Source of the DNA: Welwitschia mirabilis
Taxonomy: Eukaryota > Gnetophyta > Gnetopsida > Welwitschiales
NCBI GenBank assembly: GCA_051453625.1
Contig: JBOZIK010000001.1
Location: 100,075,837-100,110,830, forward strand
Length of the DNA stretch: 34,994 nt
Direction of reading: 5' to 3'
Shown piece after piece: positions 10,807 to 21,137 of this stretch (the first letter of the stretch is position 1; every line of letters starts with the position of its first letter). A program made the position numbers and the translations under genes. The notes beneath the pieces are model-generated. The model was not told the DNA's origin, made no database searches, and was given only the letters and a program-made list of their open reading frames with translations.

Positions 10807-12177
10807 TGAATGAGATCTATTAAATAAAGCCTATACTGAAAACAAATTAAACTTAGCATAATAAAAACCTTATCAGATTAACATAATGCCCCAACCTAGG
10901 TATGTTCACATACAAAGGGTAGATTCTTCTCATACCTTTAGATATCCTTAACTTACAAACTAGTGATTTTGAAACATCACCAACCTTACATGTAACTGAG
11001 ATGCTCCTTATAAGGTAGCACTCTCTTCACCTTAGGGATTTATAACAAACCAAATCAGAAATTTACTCATAAGCACTTACAGAATCACACCCATACAAGG
11101 GTTGCCTTACAATTTAAAAACCCTAATAAGGGATTCTAAGAATGAAAGTAAAAAGTGTACTATAACAAGTATTCAAAAATTTAACAATCCTTACATTTTA
11201 ACTACTAATAGATAATGATAGCAAAGAAATAACAAAAGAGATGTCACTTTGATGAGCGCTTGAGTTCTTCCTTATTGTTGTCACCCAAAGTGTTTTATAT
11301 CATAGTGATGAAGCTATAGTAAGAGACAATGATTCAATAATTTATTTACCACATAATCCTTTTCTGAAATGATAGATGAAATATTCATGTGTAGTATTAG
11401 TCACTCATGTAAATAACTCTTCTTTCTTTTCTCTTTGCATTCTTTATACTTTGGATGGCTTCCTTGCCTTTATCCAGAGAGATAACTATTTGAAAAATAT
11501 TTAAATGCTATGTAATGGATAGAAACATCTGAGTTTTGGTTGTTTTAATGACTATTTTATTTTTCATCAAATTTTCAGAATAGACATCTTTAAAATAGTG
11601 GATGTATCTATTAGGTAAACATCTTTAGCCTGAAAGATATCTTTGGCTAAACTACTTAGATTTTAATAAAACTTGAATTGTTGTATCTATAATCCTTGTT
11701 GATCATTAATTCAAGGTGTAAAACTTCCTTGATTTTTTAGAACATAGATAATTTATTGAAATATGATTTATCTCTGTTACCTATTCCAATTTAGCATAAA
11801 CATCCTCAACTCTATAAACATCTTCAAATAGTTAAAGTAGTAGAAACATATTTAATTTTATAAATGTCTTTCACTATATTAATTTTTTGATTCATTATAA
11901 ATGTCTTTGTTATTATGGAAATCTTTTGCTATGAAAATATCTAGTTTAGTATAGACATCTTTTATATTGTAGACATCTTTTCCATAGACATCTTCACATA
12001 TGCAAATATCTTTAGTTAATTATGTATGTTCTTTATGAGCTATGAGCTGAAGCTTCTAAGTACTTTGAACTTAGAGGTTTTGGCTGCATTGATCATTTTT
12101 TAAATTTCAATGTTTTCCAAATTTACCAGTCTACACATTTGATAAGTGCATTCATCAAAACTGGGATTTTACCAATA
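10807..12177 (-). repeat. 3' LTR of Copia element E
   Basis: It is a direct repeat of 19799-21137. Shared landmarks include ctgaaaacaaattaaa near 10836 and 19827, the gatgctccttgcaag/gatgctccttataag block near 11000 and 19992, and ctgggattttaccaata at the right edge. A polypurine tract on its right side marks it as the 3' LTR of a minus-strand element. It holds a cluster of AGACATCT/AGATGTCT-type motifs at about 11580-12010, including 11582, 11953, 11970 and 11986. Confidence 0.82.
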
Positions 12178-12190
12178 ATCTTCTCCTTTG
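12178..12190 (-). promoter_or_regulatory. Polypurine tract of element E
   Basis: The minus strand reads CAAAGGAGAAGAT directly before the LTR start TATTGG. This is the expected place and form of the plus-strand DNA synthesis primer and fixes this LTR as the 3' LTR. Confidence 0.7.
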
Positions 12191-13000
12191 TATAATGTTT
12201 AAAACTCGGCAATTTAATTAGTACAATCTTGTTTAATAAATTGTCTTGAAATAATTTAATTCAAGATAGAACATAATGTATTACATGAGAAATGTTTAAA
12301 AATATTTATTAACCATACAGAATTTTTTGCAGAATAGTAAATAAGAAGTGGTATAAATTATTAAACACATGTCAAAGCATAAAATATATTTCATACAAGA
12401 AAAAAATAGCAATAGACAATAAAAGATCATGAAATATGTGTTAATAATAAACAATGATCATCAAAAGTGATATCACTTATAGGAAATTTAATCCATCTAT
12501 CTCAAGTTCTACATCCTCCAGACTCACACAAGATGTCTAATATTATCTAGTCTAATTTTCCCATCTCATCCTCTTTGGATAATATAAAAAGAAGCTAATC
12601 ACTAAGGATCAAGTAATTAGTATGTTGAGTACATTCTTCTACATCATCATTATCATCATCACTATCCTTTATGGTAGAGATCTAGATGGTATATAAATAA
12701 AAAGACATGGTTGGAGGTGTCTGTTTCTTCTTAAATGATTATTGTGATGACTTACCTTGGGCCTGAGAGACCTATCTCCTCATACATAAGTATGTCTAAA
12801 GGGTAATGAAAGTGTCAAAGATGCTAGTAGTAGTTGTCTTAGCAAAACCATAAGTTGAGGGTGGAGCAGTGCAAAGAGGTAAAGCAATGTTGAGAGGTGA
12901 AGCATAAAGGGAATTCTAAGAGGTGGTGGTGAAGAAGAAATATGAGGTGAAGATGGTAAATGAGATGGAGATGAAGGCTATGTAGGATAATGAATAGGAA
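12191..13000 (-). mobile_element. Element E: untranslated or decayed region before the 3' polypurine tract
   Basis: AT-rich DNA without a recognisable domain. One minus-strand frame near 12620-12670 gives an acidic run (KDSDDDNDDVEE) that may be the tail of the env-like ORF. A short minus frame at 12839-13039 is low-complexity (His/Leu/Ser rich) and is probably an alternative frame of the same decayed region. Confidence 0.45.
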
Positions 13001-14255
13001 ATTTGCAATAAGGCCTACAAAAGATGAGATGCTAGTCATTAGAGCTCTCAGAGTTTGCCTACTACTTCTCTTATGCCTATGTTAAAGCCTAGCGCTCCCC
13101 CTATACCTATGATGAAGCTTGGTGCTCTTCCTACGTTGGTGCCTTCATTACTATGGACTTTGATAAATTAGATTTTACAACATGATCTAAGTTATACCTT
13201 GTAGTAAGAGGTGCTAAAAGTACCTCTGCCTCTGATTCCTTATCTGAATCAGATCAAGTGAAAGTTTCCATGGATTCCCAACTACCTATAGGAGTCTCTC
13301 CCTCACCAGCTATGTAATGATGCTTGTTTAATCTTAAGAGATTTTATCTAATATCAAGATATTTTGTCTAATCTTTTTTATGATCCTAGAAATAGCCTTA
13401 AGACCCTTTTTTACTCATGATGAACTGTGAGTAGCCAAAGAGTAATAGTGTTAAAACTATGCCTTGGAAGGTCTCCTACTTGTGCCTTTAACTGCTAGTA
13501 CTGGTGCTTACTATTTCTCACCAAATTCTAAAAGTGTCTTTTTAGGATGAATGGGATTAACCTATGGCACTGATATGCTAGCATTGCTAATAATTAGGCT
13601 AATTAAGCAAGGGTGATCTAAGGTATAATCCTTATGAAAAAGAGTAATGATATCCGTATATAAAATAAATACAAGATCAATTTTCATCCCTGTGAGAAGG
13701 TAATAGATGATAAAGGTCTGTATTGGGTTACAATAGCTATAGCTACCTCCCTAAACAAGTATCTTATATAAGGTAATTAAACTCAAAATAGATGCATTTG
13801 GTACCATATCTTTGCATTCTACATTCTCATAAAAATTCATATTTGAATGCTCAAATAGCACATTACTAAATAAATGTCATGAACTGTGAATATAATGGCA
13901 TGTGAAAATATCTTTAAAATAATGCACACATGACTATGCAAGCTTTAAATCATCTATATCAAGCATAGAATTTACAAAATTGGATGTAAGAAATGGAGAA
14001 GTACCTCATACTTGGGATTGAAAAGTCCCAGTTCTATCATCTATCTCATGAATATTAGCATATAATTCCCTAACAATGGGGTCTTGAATGCCATACTCTA
14101 ATTGGATTGTTATCTTCCAACCAAGACATGAGAAATAAATGAGAAGTTGATCTTTAATTTGCTCTTGGAACCCAAGAGTCCATTCTACAATAATGAAGTT
14201 TTAGTCCAAGTTTTAAAATGTTTTGTAGCTAACTTATGATAGAACTATGGTTTTA
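13001..14255 (-). pseudogene. Post-pol env-like ORF of Copia element E (broken)
   Basis: Many Sireviruses carry an extra ORF after pol, called env-like; its function is not established. On the minus strand, 14200-14050 reads EWTLGFQEQIKDQ.., then a LGW segment, then PIVRELYANIHE. The LGW..(P)IVRE.YANI pattern matches the domain common in plant transposon env-like/'putative plant transposon protein' ORFs. Further on are traces such as SHVRA.. and, near 13200-13260, an acidic SDSDKESE run. Many stops and frame changes. The start is uncertain because the DNA just upstream (14290-14880) seems to be in the opposite orientation. Confidence 0.6.
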
Positions 14256-14289
14256 TGGGTTTCTATGATAGGTTCCTTATCCTATGAAG

Positions 14290-14600
14290 CATTAGAGAGC
14301 TTTTTTCTTATCACTTTTAAAAAAATGAATAGGAAGAACTAAACTTCTTATAAGCAAATGGAAAAAAATTAGTGAAAAAAGAGAACCTATGAAGAAAAAA
14401 GCACCTGTTATGCTGGTTATGAATACTTCCCCAAAATCCAAGACATTTATGCTAAGAGATTTAAGAAAAACTAGATTGAAAAGAACTCTAAGAGGGACAC
14501 TATTAAGTGGAGGATTGAAAATGATAAATTGTGATTCTTTCCTAAATAAAAAAGCGTTAAAACCCTCATTTTTGTGCACATTTTATTTCTTGATATAGTT
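14290..14600 (+). other. Basic open frame on the strand opposite to element E
   Basis: The frame at 14389-14598 gives 69 residues. With preceding bases it is rich in Lys and Arg (MKKKAPVMLVMNTSPKSK at the start, later LRKTRLKRTLRG), like the basic N-terminal part of a nucleic-acid-binding or env-like protein. The opposite frame at 14292-14579 is hydrophobic and looks like a shadow. If the plus frame is the real one, it runs against the rest of E. I do not recognise a family and treat this as a possible inverted fragment. Confidence 0.35.
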
Positions 14601-14880
14601 TTTAAAAGATGTCTACCAGTTCAAAGATGTCTAAAATGATAAAAGTAGATGTATACCATGATAAAAGACATCTTCTAATAATAAAATTTATGAATTACCT
14701 ACGTACTATAAAGACATCTATACATCCAAAGACATCTGTTTCAAAAAATTAAAGAAAACATACTTAATCTTCAAGAACGTCTGACTTATAAAGATGTCCC
14801 TATTAATTAGAAATCTAGAAAATTAAAGATGTCTTCATGATAGATGTATTTCACTAAAAGACATATTCCATAAAAATTGA
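14590..14880. repeat. Cluster of AGACGTCT-derived motifs inside element E
   Basis: About eight copies of AGATGTCT, AGACATCT or near variants fall in 290 bases (for example aaagatgtct near 14623, agacatct near 14668 and 14710, aacgtctg near 14776, aaagatgtcc near 14790). The same motif fills the E LTRs, but there the T-rich side follows it on the plus strand, while here an A-rich side precedes it. The flanking asymmetry is therefore reversed, suggesting an inverted LTR-derived piece. Confidence 0.55.
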
Positions 14881-15046
14881 AAAAAAAACTTTGAAATTTT
14901 TAATAGATAACATCATGATTAGACTATCATAGCAAAAGTTAAAGTATCATGCACATAGTTTACTTGTATGGTCTAGTTATTATCTTAACTCATAGAATAT
15001 CATAATGTGGAGTTGAGATTTTAAGAGTGATAACCTGATGACTTAC

Positions 15047-16560
15047 CTAATTGAATAAGGCCTTGCATAAATTAATAAACTTATCATCACTTAGTGGTTT
15101 AGTATAGACATTAGTAAGCTGATCATTAGTATTAATGTATACTAGCATGATATTCTTGTTTTGGACATGCTCTCTAAGAAAATGATATCTAATCTTGATA
15201 TGTTTGATTCTTGAATGCTAAATAAATACTTTGAGATGTTGATAGCACTTTTTTATCATAAAATATGGTAATTCGTTTCATGGATAGTCTAAAATCTCTT
15301 TGGTTTACTTTCTTCAAAGTAACTAAGCACAATAAATTTTAGCAATGATATATATAGCCTCACTAGTTCACATAGTAATTGAGTTTTTCTTTTTGCTACT
15401 CTAAGACATAAAACATTGTCTAAGCAAGAACCAACTTATATTAGTACTTCTTCTATCATTCTTGCATCCTGCCAAATCTACATCATAATACCCAACTAGA
15501 TCAAGGCAAGATTCCTTTGAATACTAAAGGCACTAATTAGTAGTATCTTTTAGATAGTAAAAAATTCTTTTAGATACAATAAGATGTGATTCTCTAGAAT
15601 AACTTTGATAATGAGTATAAATCCCTATACTCAAAATGATATTAGGCCTATTAGTAGTAAGATATAGTAAACTATCAATCATACCTCTATACAACTTTTG
15701 GTCAACATTCTTATCATGCTCATCTTTCTTCAGTTTTGTACTCTAGATCATTGAAATATATTTGGCCTTATAGTTGTATAAGCCATACTTGACTAATAAA
15801 ATTTTAACATATTTAGATTGAGAAATATATATATGTTTTTTTATTGCATCACTTGAAGTCTCAAGGAGTTGCTTATCTCTTCCACAAGACTTATTTCAAA
15901 CTAGTATTGCATCATCTTAGTAAACCTATTATATAATAAGTTGTTAGTAGCACAAAAAATAATATCATCCACATAGATTTATACGATAGTAAAATTCTTA
16001 TCATCTCTTTTAATAAATATTGTAACATCAAATATACCTCTTTTAAATCTATTTTCTATTAGCTAGTCTGAGAGTTTCTCATACCAAGATTTGAATGCTT
16101 CCTTGAGATCATAAAGAGACTTTTTTAGTTTGTAAACATAGTCTGTTTTATGAGAGTTAGTAAACCCATTAAGTTACTCAACATATACTTTATCTTAAAG
16201 TCCTCTATTTAAAAAGGCAATTTTGACATCCATCTAGTAGAGTCTAAATCCTTTAACATATGTGAAATATAAAATCATTATTATAGATTTCATACAAGCT
16301 ACTAGTGTAAAGGTTTCTTCAAAATCTATGCCTTCTTATTCATTATATACTTTTTTCTACTAATCTTACTATATTTTTTATGACATTATTATTTTCATCT
16401 ATCTTATTTCTAAAGGTGTATTTTATGCTAATAATAAGTTTGTTGAATTTCCTTAGGGTGAGTTCCCAGACATTGCATCTTTCAAATTGATTAAGTTTCT
16501 CTTGCATTGCTAGCATCCAGTGTTCATCACTTTCTACTTCATTGAAAGTTTTAGATTCTA
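15047..16560 (-). pseudogene. pol (RT-RH part): Reverse transcriptase and RNase H of Copia element E (broken)
   Basis: RT-RNase H copies element RNA into DNA. On the minus strand: HWMLAMQEKLNQFERCNVWEL at about 16530-16470 (start of the Copia RVT_2 domain), KTDYVYKLKKSLYDLKEAFKSWY-like text at about 16150-16090, then the catalytic IYVDDIIF with YVDD at 15975-15964 intact. RNase H traces (ISKYLFSIQESN.., the HSRTKHID region) lie near 15250-15180. The typical end motif, here QLTNVYTKPLSDDKF, lies near 15120-15075, and a stop falls at 15049-15047. Many stops replace Trp, Gln and Arg codons. Despite the intact active site, the gene is dead. Confidence 0.85.
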
Positions 16561-16738
16561 CATATGAGACATGTGCTATGAATCCATAGAATTCCTTAGT
16601 ACAGCTTCAAGTTTAAATACCACCATATGGACTACCTATGACATTACTTGTAGAATAACTTTTCTTTAGTCTGATCATGTTTGAAGAAGTTTCCTTATTT
16701 GTTTCTTCTTCTTTTTTATCTTTAATGTCTGCATGTGC

Positions 16739-17570
16739 TTAAGAATTACTAGATGATTGTTTAAGCTCTATGGAAATATAGTCATCTTGCACAGAAATAG
16801 AAGTTGAATCTGTATCATCTATTTTGGCATTTATAGTTTCCTCTACTACATGAGTTTTATTGTTGAACACTTGATAGGATTTATTGGACATGGAGTAATC
16901 TAGAAAAATTTCATTATCGACTTTGGAATCAAATTTTCGTAACCTATTCTTTTCATTTAAAATAAAAAGCTTTAAACCAAAAACATAAAAATAACTTGCT
17001 GAGGGCTTCTTACCAAACCATAACTTGTATAAGGTTTTGGAAATAAAGTATCTTACTGAAACTCTATTGGAAATGTAACATGCAATGTTAATAACTTCTG
17101 CCCAGAAATGACATGTAACATGTTTTTCATGCATTATCATTCTTGTTGTTTCATTTAAAACATTGTTCTTTTTCTCAAAAACTCCATTTTATTATGGAGT
17201 TCTTAGTGCAAAGAATTAGTGAAAAGTACCAAATCATTTATAAAAATTGCTGAATCTTTCATTTTTAAATTTTGTGCCATTATCACTTCTTATTATCTTG
17301 ATCTTGTATCCCTTTTGTTCTATAACATAATATGCAACTTAGAGAAAATGTTAAATGCCTCATTCTTAGATGTAAAAGATTTAAAGGATGTTTAGTTGTA
17401 ATAGTGTTTTTCTTATTAAACCTTAACCTTGTTTTCTGTCCTTTGTAGCATGCCTCATAAATCTAAGCATTAAAGCTTTATAACTTAGGAATTTTTCTTA
17501 TCATATCTTTGAAGGACAAGGTTTTTAATAAGTTCTTATTTATGTGCTCAAGCTTTCTATGCCATAACTT
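16739..17570 (-). pseudogene. pol (integrase part): Integrase of Copia element E (broken)
   Basis: Integrase inserts the cDNA into the host genome. On the minus strand the GAG-pre-integrase zinc-binding part begins with LWHRKLEHINKN at about 17566-17530, with an EACYKGQKTR cysteine segment near 17460-17430. The core keeps IRSDNGTKFKNERFSNF (Asp codon at 17284-17282) and a decayed RTP..NGV region near 17190. The longest open piece, 17140-16739, covers the C-terminal part: MHEKHVTCHFWAEVIN, then FGKKPSASYFYVFG and KFDSKVDNEIFLDYS, close to the Sirevirus pattern. The first catalytic Asp block (VDDYSRFTW in the family) seems deleted between about 17390 and 17340. Confidence 0.85.
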
Positions 17571-17639
17571 CACTTTACTTGTAGTACTTAATAGATCCTT
17601 AATTTCCTTATTAGAGATATCTTATAAAGTAGTGATATA

Positions 17640-18000
17640 GATTTAGATTTTATAATTCTAGTAAATAAGACTTTTATTGATTTATATTCTTTGATATCAT
17701 AGTCATCTTTAATAAAGATGGTAGAGGAGTTTGCATTGCATAACTAACAAACACTTAGAATATTATGTTACAATCCTTCTACAAAGAAAACATCTCTTAC
17801 CTCAAGTATATTACCTCCTTTAATAATTCCTATACCTCTGATAGGAGCCTCTATATTATCAACAAAGGTGACCACTCCTTCGTCTTACTCTATCAAGGTG
17901 ATAAAACAAGATTTGTCTTTAGTCATATGCATTTAACATTCACTTTCAACATACCATGCATGCTTCTTTACTACTCATAATGCAATATGAGCTAAGAGAG
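17640..18000 (-). pseudogene. pol (protease part): Aspartic protease of Copia element E (broken)
   Basis: On the minus strand 17956-17910 reads WYVESEC, a stop, then MHMTKDK, where Copia proteases have WYVDSGCSRHMTGDK. The active-site DSG is thus changed to ESE. A following frame gives an FGDN..IRGIGIIKGGNILEV-like block and VFFVEGL.HNILSV near 17850-17740, the usual Copia protease C-terminal part. The plus-strand frame at 17765-17980 is a shadow of this gene. Confidence 0.8.
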
Positions 18001-18299
18001 CTAGTCTTGATTTTGGAATTTACATTTTCTTTAGTTTAACCTATACAAGACATTGTACCATGGTTTTTGGCCTTTTGGCGCCATTAGTGCAATATCTGAT
18101 GTTGAAGTTATTGACTAATTAAATTGATAATAAACTTGTTTGTAGAAATAATAACAGATAATACTATTATTATAAACTATATGCTTATACCTTAGCTTAT
18201 AGTTCCATTTGTTAAATAAGGAAGACAAACTACTAGTAAAGGCTTCATTATGGCCTAAACTACTCTTATCATTTAGACTTATACATTGTTCAGGTATGA

Positions 18300-19717
18300 T
18301 GTTTAATGTCTTTTTCCCTTGAGCAATCTTCTCATTAATTCCTTTTGAATTAGTAAGTTCCTATCTAACATGATTTAATTCATACATTAGTTCACTAATA
18401 TAACCTATAAGATCTAAGTTTTTAGATGATATCTTATTGGAAAAACATATTTTTCATTCATAAACTAATTCACAAAAATGAATTAATGTTTTTTTCATTT
18501 TATCACATACATTTTGCAACTTAATGAACTCTTCATAAATTACATCATATTTATCTTGGATTTCCATACCTATTTCACCTTCATTGCCTACTCATATTCT
18601 TTTTTTTCTTTTATCATTTTCTATATAGATATATACAATGGTCATGTAGGATGGGAAACTCTTTTATCATTAGATGTTTCTACTTCAAGCGCATCCTCAT
18701 CATCATACCATCCTGTGAAGAAGGATTTCCTCTTTTTGAATTCTTTCTTTTGTGCTTTTTCCTTTAATCTGTTAAAATGGAGACACTCCAAGGCTTTGTG
18801 TTCTCATCCTCCACAAATTCAACATTATAATTTAAAAATTTGTAACCTTAAAGAAATTAAAGAGATACTAAAAATTTTATCTTTAGACTCATCTCTATCT
18901 TGAAATCTAGATGATCTATGATAGTCTTAACTTACCTTGTGATGAATGTAAGTTATTCTTCCACATCATCCTCATGGTCATCTCCATATGATCCTTATTT
19001 TATTTTCCCTTTTAAAGTTTGTATTATATATTAACTAGCTTTAAGATTATAAGAGAATTCTCTTTCAGAGCACCATCTTAAATAAGATTCATCTCATAAG
19101 CATTAGAGCACTTTGTAATTATCTAATCTTCATTGATTTGAAGTCTCTTGATTCTTCCATGGCTATTGTTTTAGGTTGTATTTTGGAGTTAAGGATCTAA
19201 CAATCTTTTATATTACCTTACCTATGAAAGATTTTTAGGAATGCCACATATAGCATTTACTATGATAAAGACTCTTATAAAGTACTTGTGTATTCTTTCT
19301 CCATTATTCATCTTCAGATTTTCAAACTAATTAATCCAAATAAGAAGTTTTGATTTCTTGATGATAGAGGTTCCTTCATATATTTTGATTAGAACATTTT
19401 ATATGTCTTGTGCAGTTTTACATCCAACTTGTATTGAGTTTGCTCATTGTAAGGGCTGACTAGAGAGCATTTTTTTCTTTTGAGTCATACATAAAAATTG
19501 CCTTTTATTTCTCTTCCCAGTTCTTTCTAGGTTTGATTTGTGTAATAGATTCTCCTTCAGCATCTATTGTGATTTCTATAGGTTTTGAATATCCATATTC
19601 AATGCTTTACCAAATCTAAAACTCATAAGACTATGAGTATACTCACATCCACATCTTCTAATAGGCATAATTTATCCCATCAAAGCGTGAAGGTCAGACA
19701 AGTGGCATTTCTTCCAT
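18300..19717 (-). pseudogene. gag: gag of Copia element E (broken)
   Basis: The capsid protein of the Copia element. The likely start ATG (19717-19715) is followed by RFDGINYAY, a stop and K near 19690-19645, matching the Sirevirus-type gag start in which a Trp follows NYAY. A UBN2-type gag region follows, including a TIAMEESRDFKSMK segment near 19170-19120 that recalls the A(I)EE(A/S)(K/R)DL..(M/L) block. A CCHC zinc knuckle with exact C-x2-C-x4-H-x4-C spacing lies at 18824-18783 (with stops inside). The plus-strand frame at 18514-18903 is a shadow. The junction with protease (18300-18000) is undefined. Confidence 0.8.
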
Positions 19718-19798
19718 AGTTCATTCAACGATGTTACTCCTTTTTATAAGTACCCACTTTAATACTTCTTTAGGATTGTTGAAGTTAGAGGAGAGATT
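19718..19798 (-). mobile_element. Leader of element E between 5' LTR and gag
   Basis: An 81-base leader. The minus strand after the LTR reads AATCTCTCCTCTAACTTC. I could not match it to the initiator-Met primer site usual for Copia (TGGTATCAGAGC), so either the site is lost or the LTR edge is a little different. Confidence 0.5.
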
Positions 19799-21137
19799 TG
19801 AATGAGGTTTACCAAATAAAAACTCTACTGAAAACAAATTAAAATTTACATAATAAAAACTTTACTAGATTAACATGGTTCCCTAACCTGAATACATTCA
19901 CACATAAAGGATAGCTTTCTCTCAAACCTTTGGAAATACTTAACTTATAAAATAGTTGTTTTGGAACATCACCAGTCTTACATATAATTAAGATGCTCCT
20001 TGCAAGATAGTACTCTTTTCCCTTAGGGATTTACAAAAAATGAAAGTAGATATGTTCTTACAACACTACAAAAACAAATCCATATAATGATTATTTTATA
20101 ATTTGAAAACCCTAGCAAGGGATTTTAAGAATGAAAGTAAGAAGTGGACTATAATAAGAATTTAAAAATATAATAGTCCTTATATTTTAACTACCAATAG
20201 ATAATGATAACAAAGAAACAACAAGCCTAAAAAAATGTTACTTTGATAAATGCTTGATTTATCCCTTTTTGTTATCACTAGTAAGTATTTTAGATTAGAA
20301 TGATGCAGCTATATTAGAGCCAATGATTTAATAATGTATTCATTAGATAGTCCTTTTTAAAAAGATAGTTGAAAGCTTAACATGTAGTACCAGTCATTCA
20401 TGTGAGTAATTCTTCTTTCTTCTCTCTTTATGCCTTTTATACTTTTGATGTCTTCCTTACCTTTATCCTTGACATATAGTTATTTAGAAACATTTAAATG
20501 CTATGAAAAATATAGAAATAACTAATTTTTAATTATCTAATGAATATTGTATTTTATATCAAATTTTTAAAATAGACATATTTGACATATTAGAAATATC
20601 TGTCAAGAATGCTTGACATCTTCACCATGAAAGACGTCTTTGTCCAAACTACCCAGATTTCAATAAAACTTAAAATTTTGTATCTATGACCTTAGAAATC
20701 ATGATATTAAGTGAAAAACTTGCTTGATTTCTTAGAATGTAGCTAATTTATCAAAATATGATTTGTCTTTGATACCTATTCCATTTTAGCACAAACGTCT
20801 TCAATTCTGTAAATGTCTTCAAATAGTTGAAGCAGTATAGATGTCTTTAATTTTATAGATGTCTTTCACTTATATTAGCTTCTTGGTTTAGTATAGACAT
20901 CTTTGTCATTATGAACATATTTTACTATGTCAAAGTATAGTTTAGTGTATATGTCTTGGATATTATAGACATCTTTTCCATATATGTCTTCACAAATGTA
21001 GATATCTTCAGTTAACTGTGTTTGTTCTCCATGAATTTTGAGCTAAAGCTTTGAATACTTTAAGGTTTTGATTGGATTGATTCTTTTTGCAATTTTGATG
21101 TTGAAGTAAAATCATTAAAACTAGGATTTTACCAATA
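19799..21137 (-). repeat. 5' LTR of Copia element E
   Basis: It is a direct repeat of 10807-12177. On the minus strand it starts TATTGGTAAAATCC and ends near ..CTCATTCA. Gag begins 81 bases beyond it. It contains a dense cluster of the AGACGTCT motif at about 20570-21010, with one intact copy at 20632-20639 and near-intact aacgtctt at 20794. Most other copies carry TG or CA in place of the central CG. There is no coding signal inside. Confidence 0.82.
20570..21010. repeat. Cluster of palindromic AGACGTCT motifs in the E 5' LTR
   Basis: More than ten copies of AGACGTCT or its deaminated forms (AGACATCT, AGATGTCT, AAATGTCT) lie here. The cluster covers part of U3 on the minus strand. The ACGT core is the core of plant bZIP binding sites, so an original promoter or enhancer role is possible; that role is inferred, not shown. 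Confidence 0.65.

Larger units (their letters stand above)
10807..21137 (-). mobile_element. Element E: Sirevirus-type Copia retrotransposon nested in element C
   Basis: Direct LTRs lie at 10807-12177 (1371 bp) and 19799-21137 (1339 bp). On the minus strand the order is 5' LTR, gag, protease, integrase, reverse transcriptase, RNase H, a post-pol env-like ORF, polypurine tract, 3' LTR. Integrase before RT defines Copia; the gag, integrase and env-like sequences point to the Sirevirus group. Every gene has many stops. Both LTRs start TATTGGTAAAATCC on the minus strand, where TGTTGG is expected, a shared G-to-A form. No 5-bp target duplication is visible (acagg on the left, gtcaa on the right). 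Confidence 0.82.

Noticed and set aside
17765-17980. Plus-strand frame of 71 residues
   Set aside because: Antisense shadow of the Copia E protease, whose WYVES..MTKDK motif is on the minus strand.
18514-18903. 129-residue plus-strand frame, the longest gap-free one in that area
   Set aside because: Antisense of the Copia E gag region containing the CCHC knuckle; hydrophobic composition fits a shadow.
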